Of a DNA stretch of 64,000 nt, positions 29,701 through 37,363 are shown in pieces (the stretch's first letter is position 1; each line of letters starts with the position of its first letter). This DNA is from Parachitinimonas caeni. GTDB taxonomy: Bacteria > Pseudomonadota > Gammaproteobacteria > Burkholderiales > Chitinimonadaceae. The stretch lies in the NCBI RefSeq assembly GCF_030129945.1, contig NZ_JARRAF010000019.1:1-64000 (forward strand), written 5' to 3'. The position numbers were made by a program, and so were the translations under genes. The notes under the pieces were generated by a model. The model was not told the origin of the DNA, ran no database searches, and saw only the letters and a list, made by a program, of their open reading frames with translations.

Positions 29701-32094
29701 GGTACGAATGGCCAGATCTCCGGTTTTGTACATACGGGCGCCGGCTTGGCTGGAGAAGGGATCAGGCAGGAAGCGGTCAGCGGTGGTGGCGGCATGCCCC
29801 AGATAGCCCCGCGCCAACGACGGGCCACCGATATACAACTCGCCCACTTCGTTGTGGGAAACAGGACGCAGCCAAGGATCGAGCAGATACAGTCCGACCC
29901 CCGGTCGCGGGCTGCCCAGACCGGGCGCATCGCCAGCACTGACAACAATCGTGGTCTCGGTAGGCCCGTAACTATTGAGTAGCGTGACCCCAGGCGCAAC
30001 GGCGTGCCATTGTGCAACCAGCGCTTCGGTGGCCGCTTCGCCGCCGATGACCACCAGCCTGAGAGAGGCGGGCAATCGCAACCCGGTCTCAACCAGCTCA
30101 CTCACCAGTAGGCGGAAGAAACCCGTCGGCAAGTCGGCGACACTGATCTGGTGATGGTCACAGAATTCAATGAAGGACTCAGCTGATGCCGACGCAGCCT
30201 GACTGCGCAATACGATGGGGGTTCCCCTTCCCAGCGCTGGCAGCAGTTCTTCGAGGCTTGCATCAAATCCGACCGAGCAGAATTGCAGCATACGGTCTGC
30301 CGGACTCAACCCTGTCCTGTCCACAAACCAGCTGGCATGCTGAGACAATGCATCTACCGTCAATACCACTGGACGGGGTACGCCTGTGGTGCCTGAAGTG
30401 AATAAGAGCAAGGATGCCGGCAAACCACGGTATGCCAGTGGGTCACTGGCCGAGTGCGGTCGCAGGGGGAGCTGCCACTGCGGACAGGCGCTCGCAAAGC
30501 GACCGGCGGTGGTGGCACTGACAAGCACCAGATCAGCCGCAACGGCCTGGCAAGCCCGGCTCTGCATAGCCGGTGCTTCTTCAGGATCAAGCAGTGCAAG
30601 CCGATGGCCACCCGCAAGCGCCGCCAGCAAGGTTGCTACCTGTTGCGGGGATCGTTCCGCACAGAGCACCAGCGTTGCCGGGCGCCCTACTTTGGCGACA
30701 ATCGCAGCGTCGATGTCGGCGGCCAATGCGGCCAGCCCACCCGCTGTCCAATTGCCTGACTCCGTCACCAGCGCCAGGGAATCCGGTTCAGCCGACAAGC
30801 GGCGAAGCATGGGTGCGACCCAGTCGGTTGCCATGCTGTCCGCCCCCATCCAGGTGGCCATCGCACTTCCCGGCATTGGCCCGTTCAAGGTGGATAAGGA
30901 CAGATTGATTTCGCCAAGCAGCGCCTGTTCCAGCATGGACAGCAGACGACGGGCAGCGGGCGCATCAAAGCGTGGCACGGCGTAGTCAATCGCCAGCCAA
31001 AGCCCTCCCGCCGCGTCCGGGTGGGCAAGAATGGTGAAATCAAGCAGGGTCGGGTATGGCTTGGGTGGGCACAAACGCAACTGGGCACGCCCCATTTGCC
31101 AGGTTCTAGCCTCTCCCCCCCAGGCAAAGACGGTCTGAATCAGTGGCGAACCCTGGCTGCCAGACAGGCCCAGTTCCCTGACGATCTCGCTGAATGGCAG
31201 CTGGCGATGCTCAACCGCCCCGGCCAAGCGCTCTTGCGCCTGCATGGCCAACGATGCCAGGGTACTGTCGCCCGTCAGGTTCAGGCGCAATGGCAGGGTT
31301 TCCACAAAGGGGCCGATAGCCGGCACCTCCAGCGCCAATAAGTCGTGCAGGCCAACCGGGATGCCAATCACCTGACTGGTCCCATCGCTCAGGCTGGCCA
31401 TGGCCGCAGCACAAGCCGCCAGAACCACCGCCTGACGCGTTACGCCCAGCGCGCGGGCCTGCGCACAGATCCGTTGATAGGCAGCGGCATCCAGCTGAGT
31501 TTCAACACGCTCAACACCGGTTGCCGTCACCGAGCTGCCAAATCGCCAACGCGAGTGGGTTGGCGCCCCCTCCAGCGCGCCCCGCCAATAACGACGTGCG
31601 GCGGACAGGGCCGACTCCTCGGGAAACAGGGGTGTGATCGCAGCACGATAGTCAAGGGGAAACACGCCATCGGCCGGAACACCCTGCTGGTAGTACGACA
31701 CCAGCTCGTCCAGCAGATACTCCATCGACAGGCGATCTGCCGCGATGTGATGAAAACAAAAGCGTAGTCGGTAGACGCCCTCCCCAATCTGATGACAAAT
31801 CAGCTGAAGCGGTCCAGGGGCTCGCACATCCGCCGATCCTGTGGGAGCGTCTTGCCCGGCCCACACCAGTCGGGGCAAAGACAGGGGCAAGGTGCTGTCA
31901 TCCCAAGGCGTGATATGCCCTCGAAGCACCGGATGGCGAATGGCAACTGCCTGGAGGGCGGCATTCAGGCGGGCCTTATCCAGCACCCCTTGCCAATCCA
32001 GTTCAACCTGCACCTGATACAACCCCGGCTGATCAGCAGCCAGGCACTCATAAGCCAGCGCGCTTTGCAGCGGCAGCAATCCCAAATTAGCCAT
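23722..32094 (-). CDS. NRPS A: C-A-PCP-C-A-PCP-E-C, modules 1 and 2
   Basis: 2790 residues, starting 5 bases after the flavoprotein gene. C1 about 1-400 has HHIAADR (115-121; Arg in place of Gly). A1 (code by eye DAEDVGSIVK) has two acidic pocket residues, suggesting a cationic substrate such as Lys, Orn or Arg. PCP1 has IGGHSLLA. C2 has HHAVMDG. A2 (DIWHIGSIFK) shares the D-I-W-H-x-G pattern of A4, so an arylglycine is likely. PCP2 has VGGDSISA. The E domain has HHLAIDW and PLGWFT, suggesting an active epimerase. The protein ends in C3 (2377-2790, HHHLLFDG at 2505-2512). It lacks a TE and hands over to NRPS B. Predicted product part: cationic residue - D-arylglycine. C1 as a start implies N-acylation or an upstream aminoacyl donor not seen here. 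Confidence 0.92.
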   Translation of the reverse strand: MANLGLLPLQSALAYECLAADQPGLYQVQVELDWQGVLDKARLNAALQAVAIRHPVLRGHITPWDDSTLPLSLPRLVWAGQDAPTGSADVRAPGPLQLICHQIGEGVYRLRFCFHHIAADRLSMEYLLDELVSYYQQGVPADGVFPLDYRAAITPLFPEESALSAARRYWRGALEGAPTHSRWRFGSSVTATGVERVETQLDAAAYQRICAQARALGVTRQAVVLAACAAAMASLSDGTSQVIGIPVGLHDLLALEVPAIGPFVETLPLRLNLTGDSTLASLAMQAQERLAGAVEHRQLPFSEIVRELGLSGSQGSPLIQTVFAWGGEARTWQMGRAQLRLCPPKPYPTLLDFTILAHPDAAGGLWLAIDYAVPRFDAPAARRLLSMLEQALLGEINLSLSTLNGPMPGSAMATWMGADSMATDWVAPMLRRLSAEPDSLALVTESGNWTAGGLAALAADIDAAIVAKVGRPATLVLCAERSPQQVATLLAALAGGHRLALLDPEEAPAMQSRACQAVAADLVLVSATTAGRFASACPQWQLPLRPHSASDPLAYRGLPASLLLFTSGTTGVPRPVVLTVDALSQHASWFVDRTGLSPADRMLQFCSVGFDASLEELLPALGRGTPIVLRSQAASASAESFIEFCDHHQISVADLPTGFFRLLVSELVETGLRLPASLRLVVIGGEAATEALVAQWHAVAPGVTLLNSYGPTETTIVVSAGDAPGLGSPRPGVGLYLLDPWLRPVSHNEVGELYIGGPSLARGYLGHAATTADRFLPDPFSSQAGARMYKTGDLAIRTVDGQLRFVARSDRQVKIRGYRLEPSALEAAWRQLDGVIEAIVVVEQGQLKLAVQLAGNTQLEAVQAAIRNQYASPCWPSRLIAVDSWPTTLRGKIDRPAVAVLLATPVAKPAIDAASDHPLLALIAELAGLPSVRPEQNFLAIGGHSLLALKLVGEARRRLSLRLPVSSLLNAPDFASLLAQLTTSALPVAPLASMACSSIETAILLDESLQTGESPYWIEECVQLDGPLNASQLQHALRALVGVQPHLARRLDTELAGHWQTLALDEVMQAVYGPFSGPDPALHTAPGWRLHYCADKQLLTLRVHHAVMDGRSIAVFWQQLARAYRGQPLADVATPVVAEDSAADAWWQQTLAGADATISLPTDHPATGNAKTAAHSVAIDLEPALLSALQTAGSATLFARVLAVTVAWLQRATRSPDFLLGLAVSTAEQQGCSETIRPLLAMLPARCCLDADLDFAAVQARISETLGQLLDHTAVSAACLSRLLRQAGSGNGLPPFLFDLTDSREAATLDFGSCQASVVAVPTRQVRADVEFSLEQRIQGARLVIRARASLYDAETVAAWAGSWRHFLLQVVHQPQRKLAQQGLIDPHSPLAARQTAGALAEPLDMAGELVRLLEPSGNPVLDTMLVREGDLCLSRRALADRVGAIATRLQGAGVAPGCQVGVVLPRSSDHLASLLAIWRLGAVAVLIDPAHPADRLGSLCARTPLQAILLRDLDDGRRAGLRAGSLIDVAELPHQATLPPPQALGELAYIAFTSGSTGVPRAVMCHWQGFATLLGWSRREIPLGEGDRFLHLAAPAFDITLWELFHPLLSGAQLEILPATQHGDITCIAERVRDRAITAAHFVPSLLGPFLEVADRPSSLRQVIAGGEALSPALYEGVRSLGAVLHHSYGPTETSIFMLCWRGQGPNPLADRLPLGQPIDGCTIEVCDEAGAVLPRGLLGELCISGPQVCQGYLGDARETARRFRPHRDGQRRFHSGDQIRMRADGHLEYHGRQDRQVKINGMRIELAEVETVVESTVGVTKAVAMLKRDPGGTPRLVAYLSGPGAGDPPALQRAVQSTLKQRLPENARPRVLVVLPNLPLTLNGKVDVRALPEPDWTLPVQAARQSADDLEHKVLQVWREVLGRPELALDHDLFAVGGDSISAIRIVSRLRSQGEALGLGDVFRHASPAALAAFLRERAAVADSAGTAGDGPLQLAPAALGWLDYAGPDARQGIQAVSLQLPAGSCTKRLRQAWTTVWRRHDSLRQRVVADASLGWKVDIQTAAGEAPVIEWSADLPGEQVDQRFTATMAAVNVHMGQPAVLGLGAGSAPQAVLAIHHLAIDWQGWQQLLAELKTAYADQPLPPVASFSVAMATLHQHCHWQGGMPEAVQARFTPRRLGSESLTCSLTFDGGLLVRLRNRANERRLPLEALLAAATARAMAECFRQTDIDIDLEADGRQWIAQANLADPLGWFTTLQRLQVQTPAAAENWLDQTEWAYRQASLLQGQTLAPVVLNLVQSGSTPYSDDWQLDLAGSRYLELPPCHAIAVEAVCHPDHLEVALDLDAGQFAVVELQQLAKLLGTALEAMAEDRGSERRYPLTPLQTGMLFDSLRDRSAYHTQICFALDGKPDLGRLREAWRRVCQAHEVFRYRFRWDGLETPYQVCDASLAFAWEEVSAEGDSVAVALQACLQRDRAQPFDLAAPPLSRFYLIKANDGCCLLWSHHHLLFDGWSLPLVTEDVGRQYAALCQDVQLAPPSAQYSDFLAWSIRQPSRTARWRDALAGLSRPCLLAPPLPATNRQPGSRCFTLTAAQSEALRRLAANRRQTLHGVVLAAWGLTLARLTGLTKVACGLVVSQRPDEVAGSESIVGLCMSTVPLVVDIDSQKGLGVLLESVGQHLLDALHHSHGSLSQARPTGAPGLPFDSMLVFENYPGDRQGVALADAGRLRVLPSHEHGGMPFVLVCLPDTEMSFELILADQPALNARAEQIEQTLCRILRLLADSAVPGRC

Positions 32095-32099
32095 GCTGA

Positions 32100-33833
32100 T
32101 TACACTCTGGAGAGGGGGGCGGAAGCGTCTGTAGACACCACAGAGGACATACCCGTCCCCACAAGGGCGGCACGCTGCCGGAGTTGGCTACGGCGATGAA
32201 TCTCCTTGATTGCCAGCTGCGCCAATTTACTTAGCGCATGCAGACCATCCGAGATCGGATACTGGCCTAGCGTTGCCGGCCCCAAGACAAAGATTCCGCC
32301 TTGCTCCCCCCGATAGGCCGAGTGCTGCTGGCCGGCAGGGATGGCTTCCATGGTTTTGGGGTTAAGGTGAATGCCGCCTGGCAGGTAATAACGCAAACCA
32401 TCAATCACTGTTTCATCCGGACCGGCAGCGCCGCTGCCCAGGCATGGCACCAAGGTGGGCTGGATCAACCCTCTTCTCAACAGAGATTGCAAAAGCGGGG
32501 AATTTGCGGCGGCGATGGACTTGGTCTGGCCGCGACAATCAACCGCCAGATCGAACTCACGATGCGGTGAGGGGGAATCTTCGGCACTCACTAGCACACC
32601 GCGCTTCGTATTCGGGCGTACCGACCCAGCAAGCTTGGTCACGGTCAGCACACCCGCTTCGATCAGCGCCTGCAATCGCGTGGCATTCCAGTGATTGAGC
32701 GTGCGCTGGTGGGCCAGCAAGGCGGTCTCCCGCTGATCCAGCCATCTTCTGTCCTCGCCGCCCAAAGTTTGCAGAGCGATCCGGAAAATGTCGGTTTTTT
32801 CCCAAAGCAGACCTTGCCAGGGGATGTGGCGCTGCCGCTGCAGGCTGATCCCGCTTATTTCCAGATCTGTCCGCAACATGGCTGCCGCAGGCTTTGACTG
32901 CCAGGCTCGCAGCCATTGGTCTAGCCGAGCGGTGGCTGAGCGGCCAGCCATGCCTAAATGATGTTTGAGAGGAAATTCGTCGAGCAAGGCGGAGAGGATT
33001 GCCTCCAGCGGCACTCTGCCAGTGTTCGGATCAGCCGCTTCGACCAGCAAGTCGGCCAGCAAATGCGACGCATAACGCTGCGTTGCTAAGGGATCACCTT
33101 GCCCAGACGTGGTACCAAAGCCGCTCACTCGTGGCAGGCAGCCGCTGCGTGATGCCAAGGTGATGGTGCAGGCGTGTTTGGGAATAAACCGCAGCTGATG
33201 ATTAACCTGACGGAACTCGCCAGCCCCATCAGCTAGCGTGAGGGCCGCATCAATCGCCGTATGGCTGGCGCCAATAAGCAGAATGTCACCCTGTGCCCGT
33301 TCTCTTAATGCAGAAGCCGGCCAAGGCGATGGCAACCAGTCCGGATGACCGGCATAGGGGTTGGCAGCGGACCAGTGGCCACTTGCCAGCACAATATGAT
33401 CGACCCGCTCGGCTTTGCCATCCTCACCGCGCACCACAAAGCCGGGGCCATCGTGCTGCACGTCCAATACCTCAACCCCGCCGCGTATGCAGATTTCCAT
33501 GCCGGAGCGGCGCAATGCAGCCAGCGCACTGATCAGGCGATCACCGAGTTCTGCGCCCTTTTCCTGCCGGCTGATGGTCTGATTAGCGGCAAGATTGTGA
33601 AAACCAAGCACGGTGTCCGAGTCGTAAACCCAGCCACACCCAAGGCGCGAGCGACGTTCAAATAAGGTAAGGCGACGGAAGTTGCGACTAATATTTTGAG
33701 AAGCCAATATCGCTTCGACAAAATAGACAGAGGCAGGCCCCCCGCCAATAACGGCAACATGCTGAAGTACTGGCAATTTCAATATCTCACTCGCGCACCG
33801 CAGACAATCCGGACTGCCATCAATCAGGTGCAT
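32100..33833 (-). CDS. FAD/NAD(P)-binding flavoprotein, probable monooxygenase-type
   Basis: The 577-residue protein carries an FAD dinucleotide-binding motif close to the N-terminus (VAVIGGGPASVYFVEAIL, about 27-44), a conserved FHNLAANQTISR segment, a second Rossmann motif ILLIGASHTAIDAALTL (about 205-221) for NAD(P)H, and a C-terminal LVPCLGSGAAGPDET / IFVLGPATLGQYPISDGLHALS substrate-side region. This is the pattern of the NAD_binding_9 group, distantly related to ornithine/lysine N-hydroxylases. It is the first gene of the operon. An N-oxygenation, such as oxime formation (done by a P450 in nocardicin A), would fit, but the oxidation site is unknown. The start codon has a weak ribosome-binding site, so initiation slightly downstream is possible. 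Confidence 0.75.
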   Translation of the reverse strand: MHLIDGSPDCLRCASEILKLPVLQHVAVIGGGPASVYFVEAILASQNISRNFRRLTLFERRSRLGCGWVYDSDTVLGFHNLAANQTISRQEKGAELGDRLISALAALRRSGMEICIRGGVEVLDVQHDGPGFVVRGEDGKAERVDHIVLASGHWSAANPYAGHPDWLPSPWPASALRERAQGDILLIGASHTAIDAALTLADGAGEFRQVNHQLRFIPKHACTITLASRSGCLPRVSGFGTTSGQGDPLATQRYASHLLADLLVEAADPNTGRVPLEAILSALLDEFPLKHHLGMAGRSATARLDQWLRAWQSKPAAAMLRTDLEISGISLQRQRHIPWQGLLWEKTDIFRIALQTLGGEDRRWLDQRETALLAHQRTLNHWNATRLQALIEAGVLTVTKLAGSVRPNTKRGVLVSAEDSPSPHREFDLAVDCRGQTKSIAAANSPLLQSLLRRGLIQPTLVPCLGSGAAGPDETVIDGLRYYLPGGIHLNPKTMEAIPAGQQHSAYRGEQGGIFVLGPATLGQYPISDGLHALSKLAQLAIKEIHRRSQLRQRAALVGTGMSSVVSTDASAPLSRV

Positions 33834-34261
33834 TGATGAGCATTCAGATATTACGCTGCAGCAGCTTTTTATTTGTTTTACCTAAGCAGCCAAAGCTAAA
33901 AACCAAACAGATCGATCACCCGATACGTAAAGACTTTTGCATGGCATGTGCTTAGGTCTGAATTTTTCAAAATTAGTATACAAGTAATTGCTGATATCAC
34001 CAATACGCCAAAACATAGTGATCAATATAATAATACTTATTCATGCTGTTATTTTTTTTAAATATCATATAAATCCATTTTTCACATCACCCAAATAGAT
34101 GCAAATATTGATTGAAAATTTTCAAACAACCTGTAATTTTATTATCCGTTTGAATTAATTCATTCCATATCACCCAATCTCGATCGAACCTGCTTGTTCC
34201 ACCCACTTACGAAGGTGTTGGCTAGTTAATCTAGACCCTAGCGGCAAGTTAAGGCGTCGGC
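33834..34261. other. AT-rich intergenic region upstream of the biosynthetic operon
   Basis: No credible gene is seen on either strand. Composition is much richer in A and T than the flanking genes, with poly-T and poly-A tracts around 34050-34130. Apart from the candidate promoter at 33975-34003 nothing distinct was recognised. It separates the minus-strand operon from an IS6 remnant. Confidence 0.5.
33975..34003 (-). promoter_or_regulatory. Candidate sigma-70 promoter of the biosynthetic operon
   Basis: On the minus strand TTGGTG (34003-33998) and TATACT (33980-33975) are 17 bases apart in AT-rich DNA. They would give a 5' leader of about 135 bases before the flavoprotein gene. The -10 is good (5 of 6) and the -35 only moderate (3 of 6). 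No pathway-specific regulator gene is present between 1 and 34 kb. Confidence 0.4.
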
Positions 34262-34640
34262 ATGAACAAGGATCTCCCCCGCCACGGCTTCCTGGCTGAA
34301 ATCCTCGGCCATGCGGTTTGGCTATCCACCGATTCAGCATCAGCTTCCGTGATATTGAGGAGTGACCGGCCTCACAGGGCGAGCTCGTCAGCAACGAGAC
34401 GATCCGGTAATGCCGTCTGATTCGGTCAGGCCTACGTCAACCCCCCACGGCACAGCTGCCTCAGGCGGGGAATACATGGCATCTGGATGAGATCTATCTC
34501 TGGAGGAATGGCAAGCGCCATCATCTATGGCGGGCTTTTGATCCGGAGAGCCCCGCACTGGATATCCTTGCGCAAGCAGCTGAAAGGGTTGCGCGGCCTG
34601 GATTCGGAGAACAGTTCGATTCGCGTGAATTTCACGCACC
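34262..34640 (+). pseudogene. Degenerate IS6-family transposase (second type)
   Basis: From the ATG at 34262 the frame reads MNKDLPRHGFLAEILGHAVWL, a typical IS6 N-terminus. It then continues through a frameshift as RFSISFRDIEE and, after two stop codons, QGELVSNETIR. Further on it reads TWHLDEIYLWRNGKRHHLWRAF and ALDILAQAA. These pieces match the helix-turn-helix and first catalytic Asp region (WHLDE) of IS6 transposases of a different lineage from the copy at 731-1246. Similarity fades after about 34600. Clearly inactive. Confidence 0.75.
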
Positions 34641-34803
34641 AGGAGATGGCAATGGCAATAATCAAACGACCTTGTCAGTACCGTCACCCCGTCGCCCTTC
34701 AAAAGTCAGTGCAACAGTTCCACCCCGAAAATACACAATTCGCCTGATATAAACGTCCAATCCTTATCAGTAGAATCCGCCATTCCTAACGAGGAGGTTA
34801 CTG

Positions 34804-35532
34804 ATGAAGACAAATTACTTGACCCACTTGGCACTCATTACCACGTTAGCCATGGCTACCGCCCATGCCAAGACAATCAATTTCTCTGGCTACACTTGGG
34901 ACGTGCGCAATGAAGCTTCGGGCGGCCCCGGCCCCAATCGCTGGGATGAAAACAATGTCTGGGTCGACTGGCAGGGTCAGCTGCATCTGAAAATTGCCAA
35001 CCGTAACGGCCAGTGGAGCTCCGCTGAACTGTTCTTACGACAGCGCTTGGGTTTTGGTACCTATCAGTTCAAACTGATTGGGCGACCAGACTGGTTTGAT
35101 GACAATGTGGTGCTTGGCCTATTCAGTTACACCCGGCCGGATATTGGCCCCGATGGCACCAATGAAATCGACATCGAGCTGTCGCGTTGGGGCAGTGCGG
35201 GCAATCCAGTCGGCAACTACGGGGTCTTCCCTGCGGTGAGGGGATACCCACAGGCTGTGCGCGCTTTTCACATGGGCTTGAATGGCGATTACACGACACA
35301 TCGCTTCTTCTGGACGCCGTACCAGATCACTTTCCAGTCCCTGCACGGCCACCAGGATGGAAACGAGAACGAGATGAGTCGCTGGCAATTCAGTCCTGCC
35401 GATTACTACCAACGAGTACCGCAAAACGCGCTACCTATCCACATGAACCTCTGGCTATACCAAGGCATGCCGCCCAAGAACGGCCAGGAAGTCGAGATCA
35501 TCATCTCCGAGTTCAAATTCATCCCGGCTTAG
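34804..35532 (+). CDS. Secreted GH16 family glycoside hydrolase (beta-glucanase type)
   Basis: The 242-residue protein follows a strong GAGGAGG ribosome-binding site and has a signal peptide (about 1-22, cleavage after AHA). The catalytic GH16 motif is present in GTNEIDIELSRWG (nucleophile Glu, Asp and acid/base Glu in the E-I-D-I-E pattern). Around it are a jelly-roll with FGTYQFKLIGRPDW before it and a PIHMNLWLYQG strand near the end. Members cleave beta-1,3/1,4-glucans, agar, carrageenan or xyloglucan; the exact polysaccharide cannot be told. It stands alone and is exported, so probably extracellular polysaccharide degradation. Confidence 0.88.
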   Translation: MKTNYLTHLALITTLAMATAHAKTINFSGYTWDVRNEASGGPGPNRWDENNVWVDWQGQLHLKIANRNGQWSSAELFLRQRLGFGTYQFKLIGRPDWFDDNVVLGLFSYTRPDIGPDGTNEIDIELSRWGSAGNPVGNYGVFPAVRGYPQAVRAFHMGLNGDYTTHRFFWTPYQITFQSLHGHQDGNENEMSRWQFSPADYYQRVPQNALPIHMNLWLYQGMPPKNGQEVEIIISEFKFIPA

Positions 35533-36061
35533 GGGTAGAGGTATTGACAAGTTAACCGGCCACTTTGGCATTGTCATTTTTCAGTGCGCAAAAACGTCAC
35601 AGATCGAGTTGCTCGTCGAATTCAGGCCGCAAATTGGGCTTGAGTAACAATCTGCCACGCGAGAACAGCCTTTTCGCGTGCGACACAGTAGTCGATCCGG
35701 CTGATCAGAGGGTAGATCGGCATCCAATCGTTATCACCCCGGGTTGTGCAACCATCTGCTGTTTGGTGGGGAAACCTGGGGTGGTGATCAGGGTGTCAAA
35801 CGCAACCTCTAACTGATACAGCATCCAGCGCAAACACACACGTAAATTGATACACCCACTTAAGTGCTAATGCGGGTAGGATTCGCGAGTGATGACTCCT
35901 TCCTTATGCCGTAGGCCGGGCTTGCGTTGCATCGTTGGCAAAGGCCTGACCCCACTGATCAAACGGCAGATTGCTCTTGAAAACCGAGCTGCCCATCTCG
36001 TTGATGATCAGAAGTCTGTACGGTTTGACGAGGCACTTGGGTATCCCCATTTGGCCGATGA
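35533..36061. other. Intergenic stretch of about 530 bases without a recognisable gene
   Basis: Short open frames exist on both strands but none has a convincing ribosome-binding site or motif. Reverse-strand words near 35600-35650 (LKPNLRPEFDEQLDL) and the remnant-like texture suggest decayed insertion sequence DNA. I could not assign an element. Confidence 0.35.
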
Positions 36062-37096
36062 CTACGAACGTCGAATCCGCTCAGCTGCAGTCGATTCGTC
36101 CGCCGAGGCGAAGAATTGTTCAAATTCCTCTTTTGAGGAAAACGACGCACGCACATGCCGCATGCGCTCTCCCAAAGCTTTTCCAGACAAGCCCGTCAGC
36201 GCAGAAACGTTGTCCCCGTTGAAGTAACGATGCACCAAGATCTTTCGCGCGTGCGCAGCCATTGCTGCGTCGTAAGCAAGCTTGAAGGCGGGTACCGCGA
36301 CAAAAGCACGCTGCAGAAATTCGCGTCTTTGTATTTCTCTTTCCTCACTGCCGGGAGCACCCCATGGATAGGCCGCCATTGCGTCTGCAGGCTGCTGCGC
36401 CAACCACGCCAGGAAGCGGGTGTAGGTCGGCCGCTTGGCATCACGCATGCGCGCCGAATGATTCCGGTTATCAAGCAGATAAATATCCCTGTTCATAAAC
36501 GGCGACGTGGCCACATAGCGGAAGATGTCGTCCAGGGTGTTGAACCCACCGCTGGTTCGCATGACATTGAAAGCCTCGAAGTCATAGCCCATCAGGGTGA
36601 GCGCGGTGGCAAAGTCATTGGTGATAAGCACCTCATCAATCAGGTGATCACTATTGCCGGGGTCGCGCAAAGGGTACAAGAGACCAAGATGCCCGAATTT
36701 GGCGCCCAACTTATGCCCGATGCGACCGAACAAATTGCCCATATCGTTGTACGAGAAGTAGTGCAATGCAAAATCGAACGACTCTGATGGCACCCTGATC
36801 AAGTCAATTTGAAAAATCCCTTCAGCGATAGAGATCCCGATGCTGGTGACATCGCCATTGCGGACAAGCTCGGTCGCTTGCAGCTGCTTTGCAATCGCAA
36901 GAGGATCGTATTCGGCACCCCCTTCAATGATGACATCCATGTCACCGAAGTCTGGTTTTGATGCATACGCGGTCACCGCCGCTACCCGCAACCCCTGAAC
37001 AAAAGCCGTGAGGCGGGCAATGATTTCGTCGGCCACCACATAGTAGCGAGCTGCTGGCAATCTGACCGATTCAACCGATAGCGCTCTCCCTCCCAT
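36062..37096 (-). CDS. Nucleotidyltransferase-like protein, function unknown
   Basis: I start at the ATG at 37096, which has GGAGG upstream, giving about 344 residues; the open frame extends 69 bases further. The segment AYASKPDFGDMDVIIEGG (near residues 48-65) looks like the Asp-x-Asp active site of the DNA polymerase beta-type nucleotidyltransferase fold. It is followed by a strand FQIDLIRVP carrying the third acidic residue. The rest is helical, with HYFSYNDMGNLFGRIGHKLGAKFG and a C-terminal region rich in Arg and Phe. Similar proteins are known from phages and mobile DNA. No partner gene such as a HEPN protein is adjacent, so a toxin-antitoxin role is not supported. An IS6 end lies 73 bases upstream. 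Confidence 0.55.
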   Translation of the reverse strand: MGGRALSVESVRLPAARYYVVADEIIARLTAFVQGLRVAAVTAYASKPDFGDMDVIIEGGAEYDPLAIAKQLQATELVRNGDVTSIGISIAEGIFQIDLIRVPSESFDFALHYFSYNDMGNLFGRIGHKLGAKFGHLGLLYPLRDPGNSDHLIDEVLITNDFATALTLMGYDFEAFNVMRTSGGFNTLDDIFRYVATSPFMNRDIYLLDNRNHSARMRDAKRPTYTRFLAWLAQQPADAMAAYPWGAPGSEEREIQRREFLQRAFVAVPAFKLAYDAAMAAHARKILVHRYFNGDNVSALTGLSGKALGERMRHVRASFSSKEEFEQFFASADESTAAERIRRS

Positions 37097-37168
37097 GGTT
37101 TGTATTTCCTCCAATTTGATGACTTGTGGGGTTCCGCCAGAGCCCTGATCGAGATCGCCTCTCAAACG

Positions 37169-37184
37169 TCAATGCAACAGAACC
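37169..37184. repeat. Solitary IS6-like terminal repeat
   Basis: TCAATGCAACAGAACC repeats the outer end seen at 1274-1289 and 51369-51384, without any transposase sequence beside it. It marks the site of a past insertion or recombination. Confidence 0.55.
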
Positions 37185-37363
37185 GAGGCGGCATTGGCTC
37201 ACTTGCATATAACAAAGTTCAACAAGTTACAGCCCATCTACCGAATTTTGGCATTTATCACACTCCTGCCCACAAGCCGGCAAGCATCGGTTACAGTGCC
37301 GCCGCTGGTCTTCACTTGTAGATCGGCAATCTATCCCTAAAACCTGATATTGAAAGAAATTCA

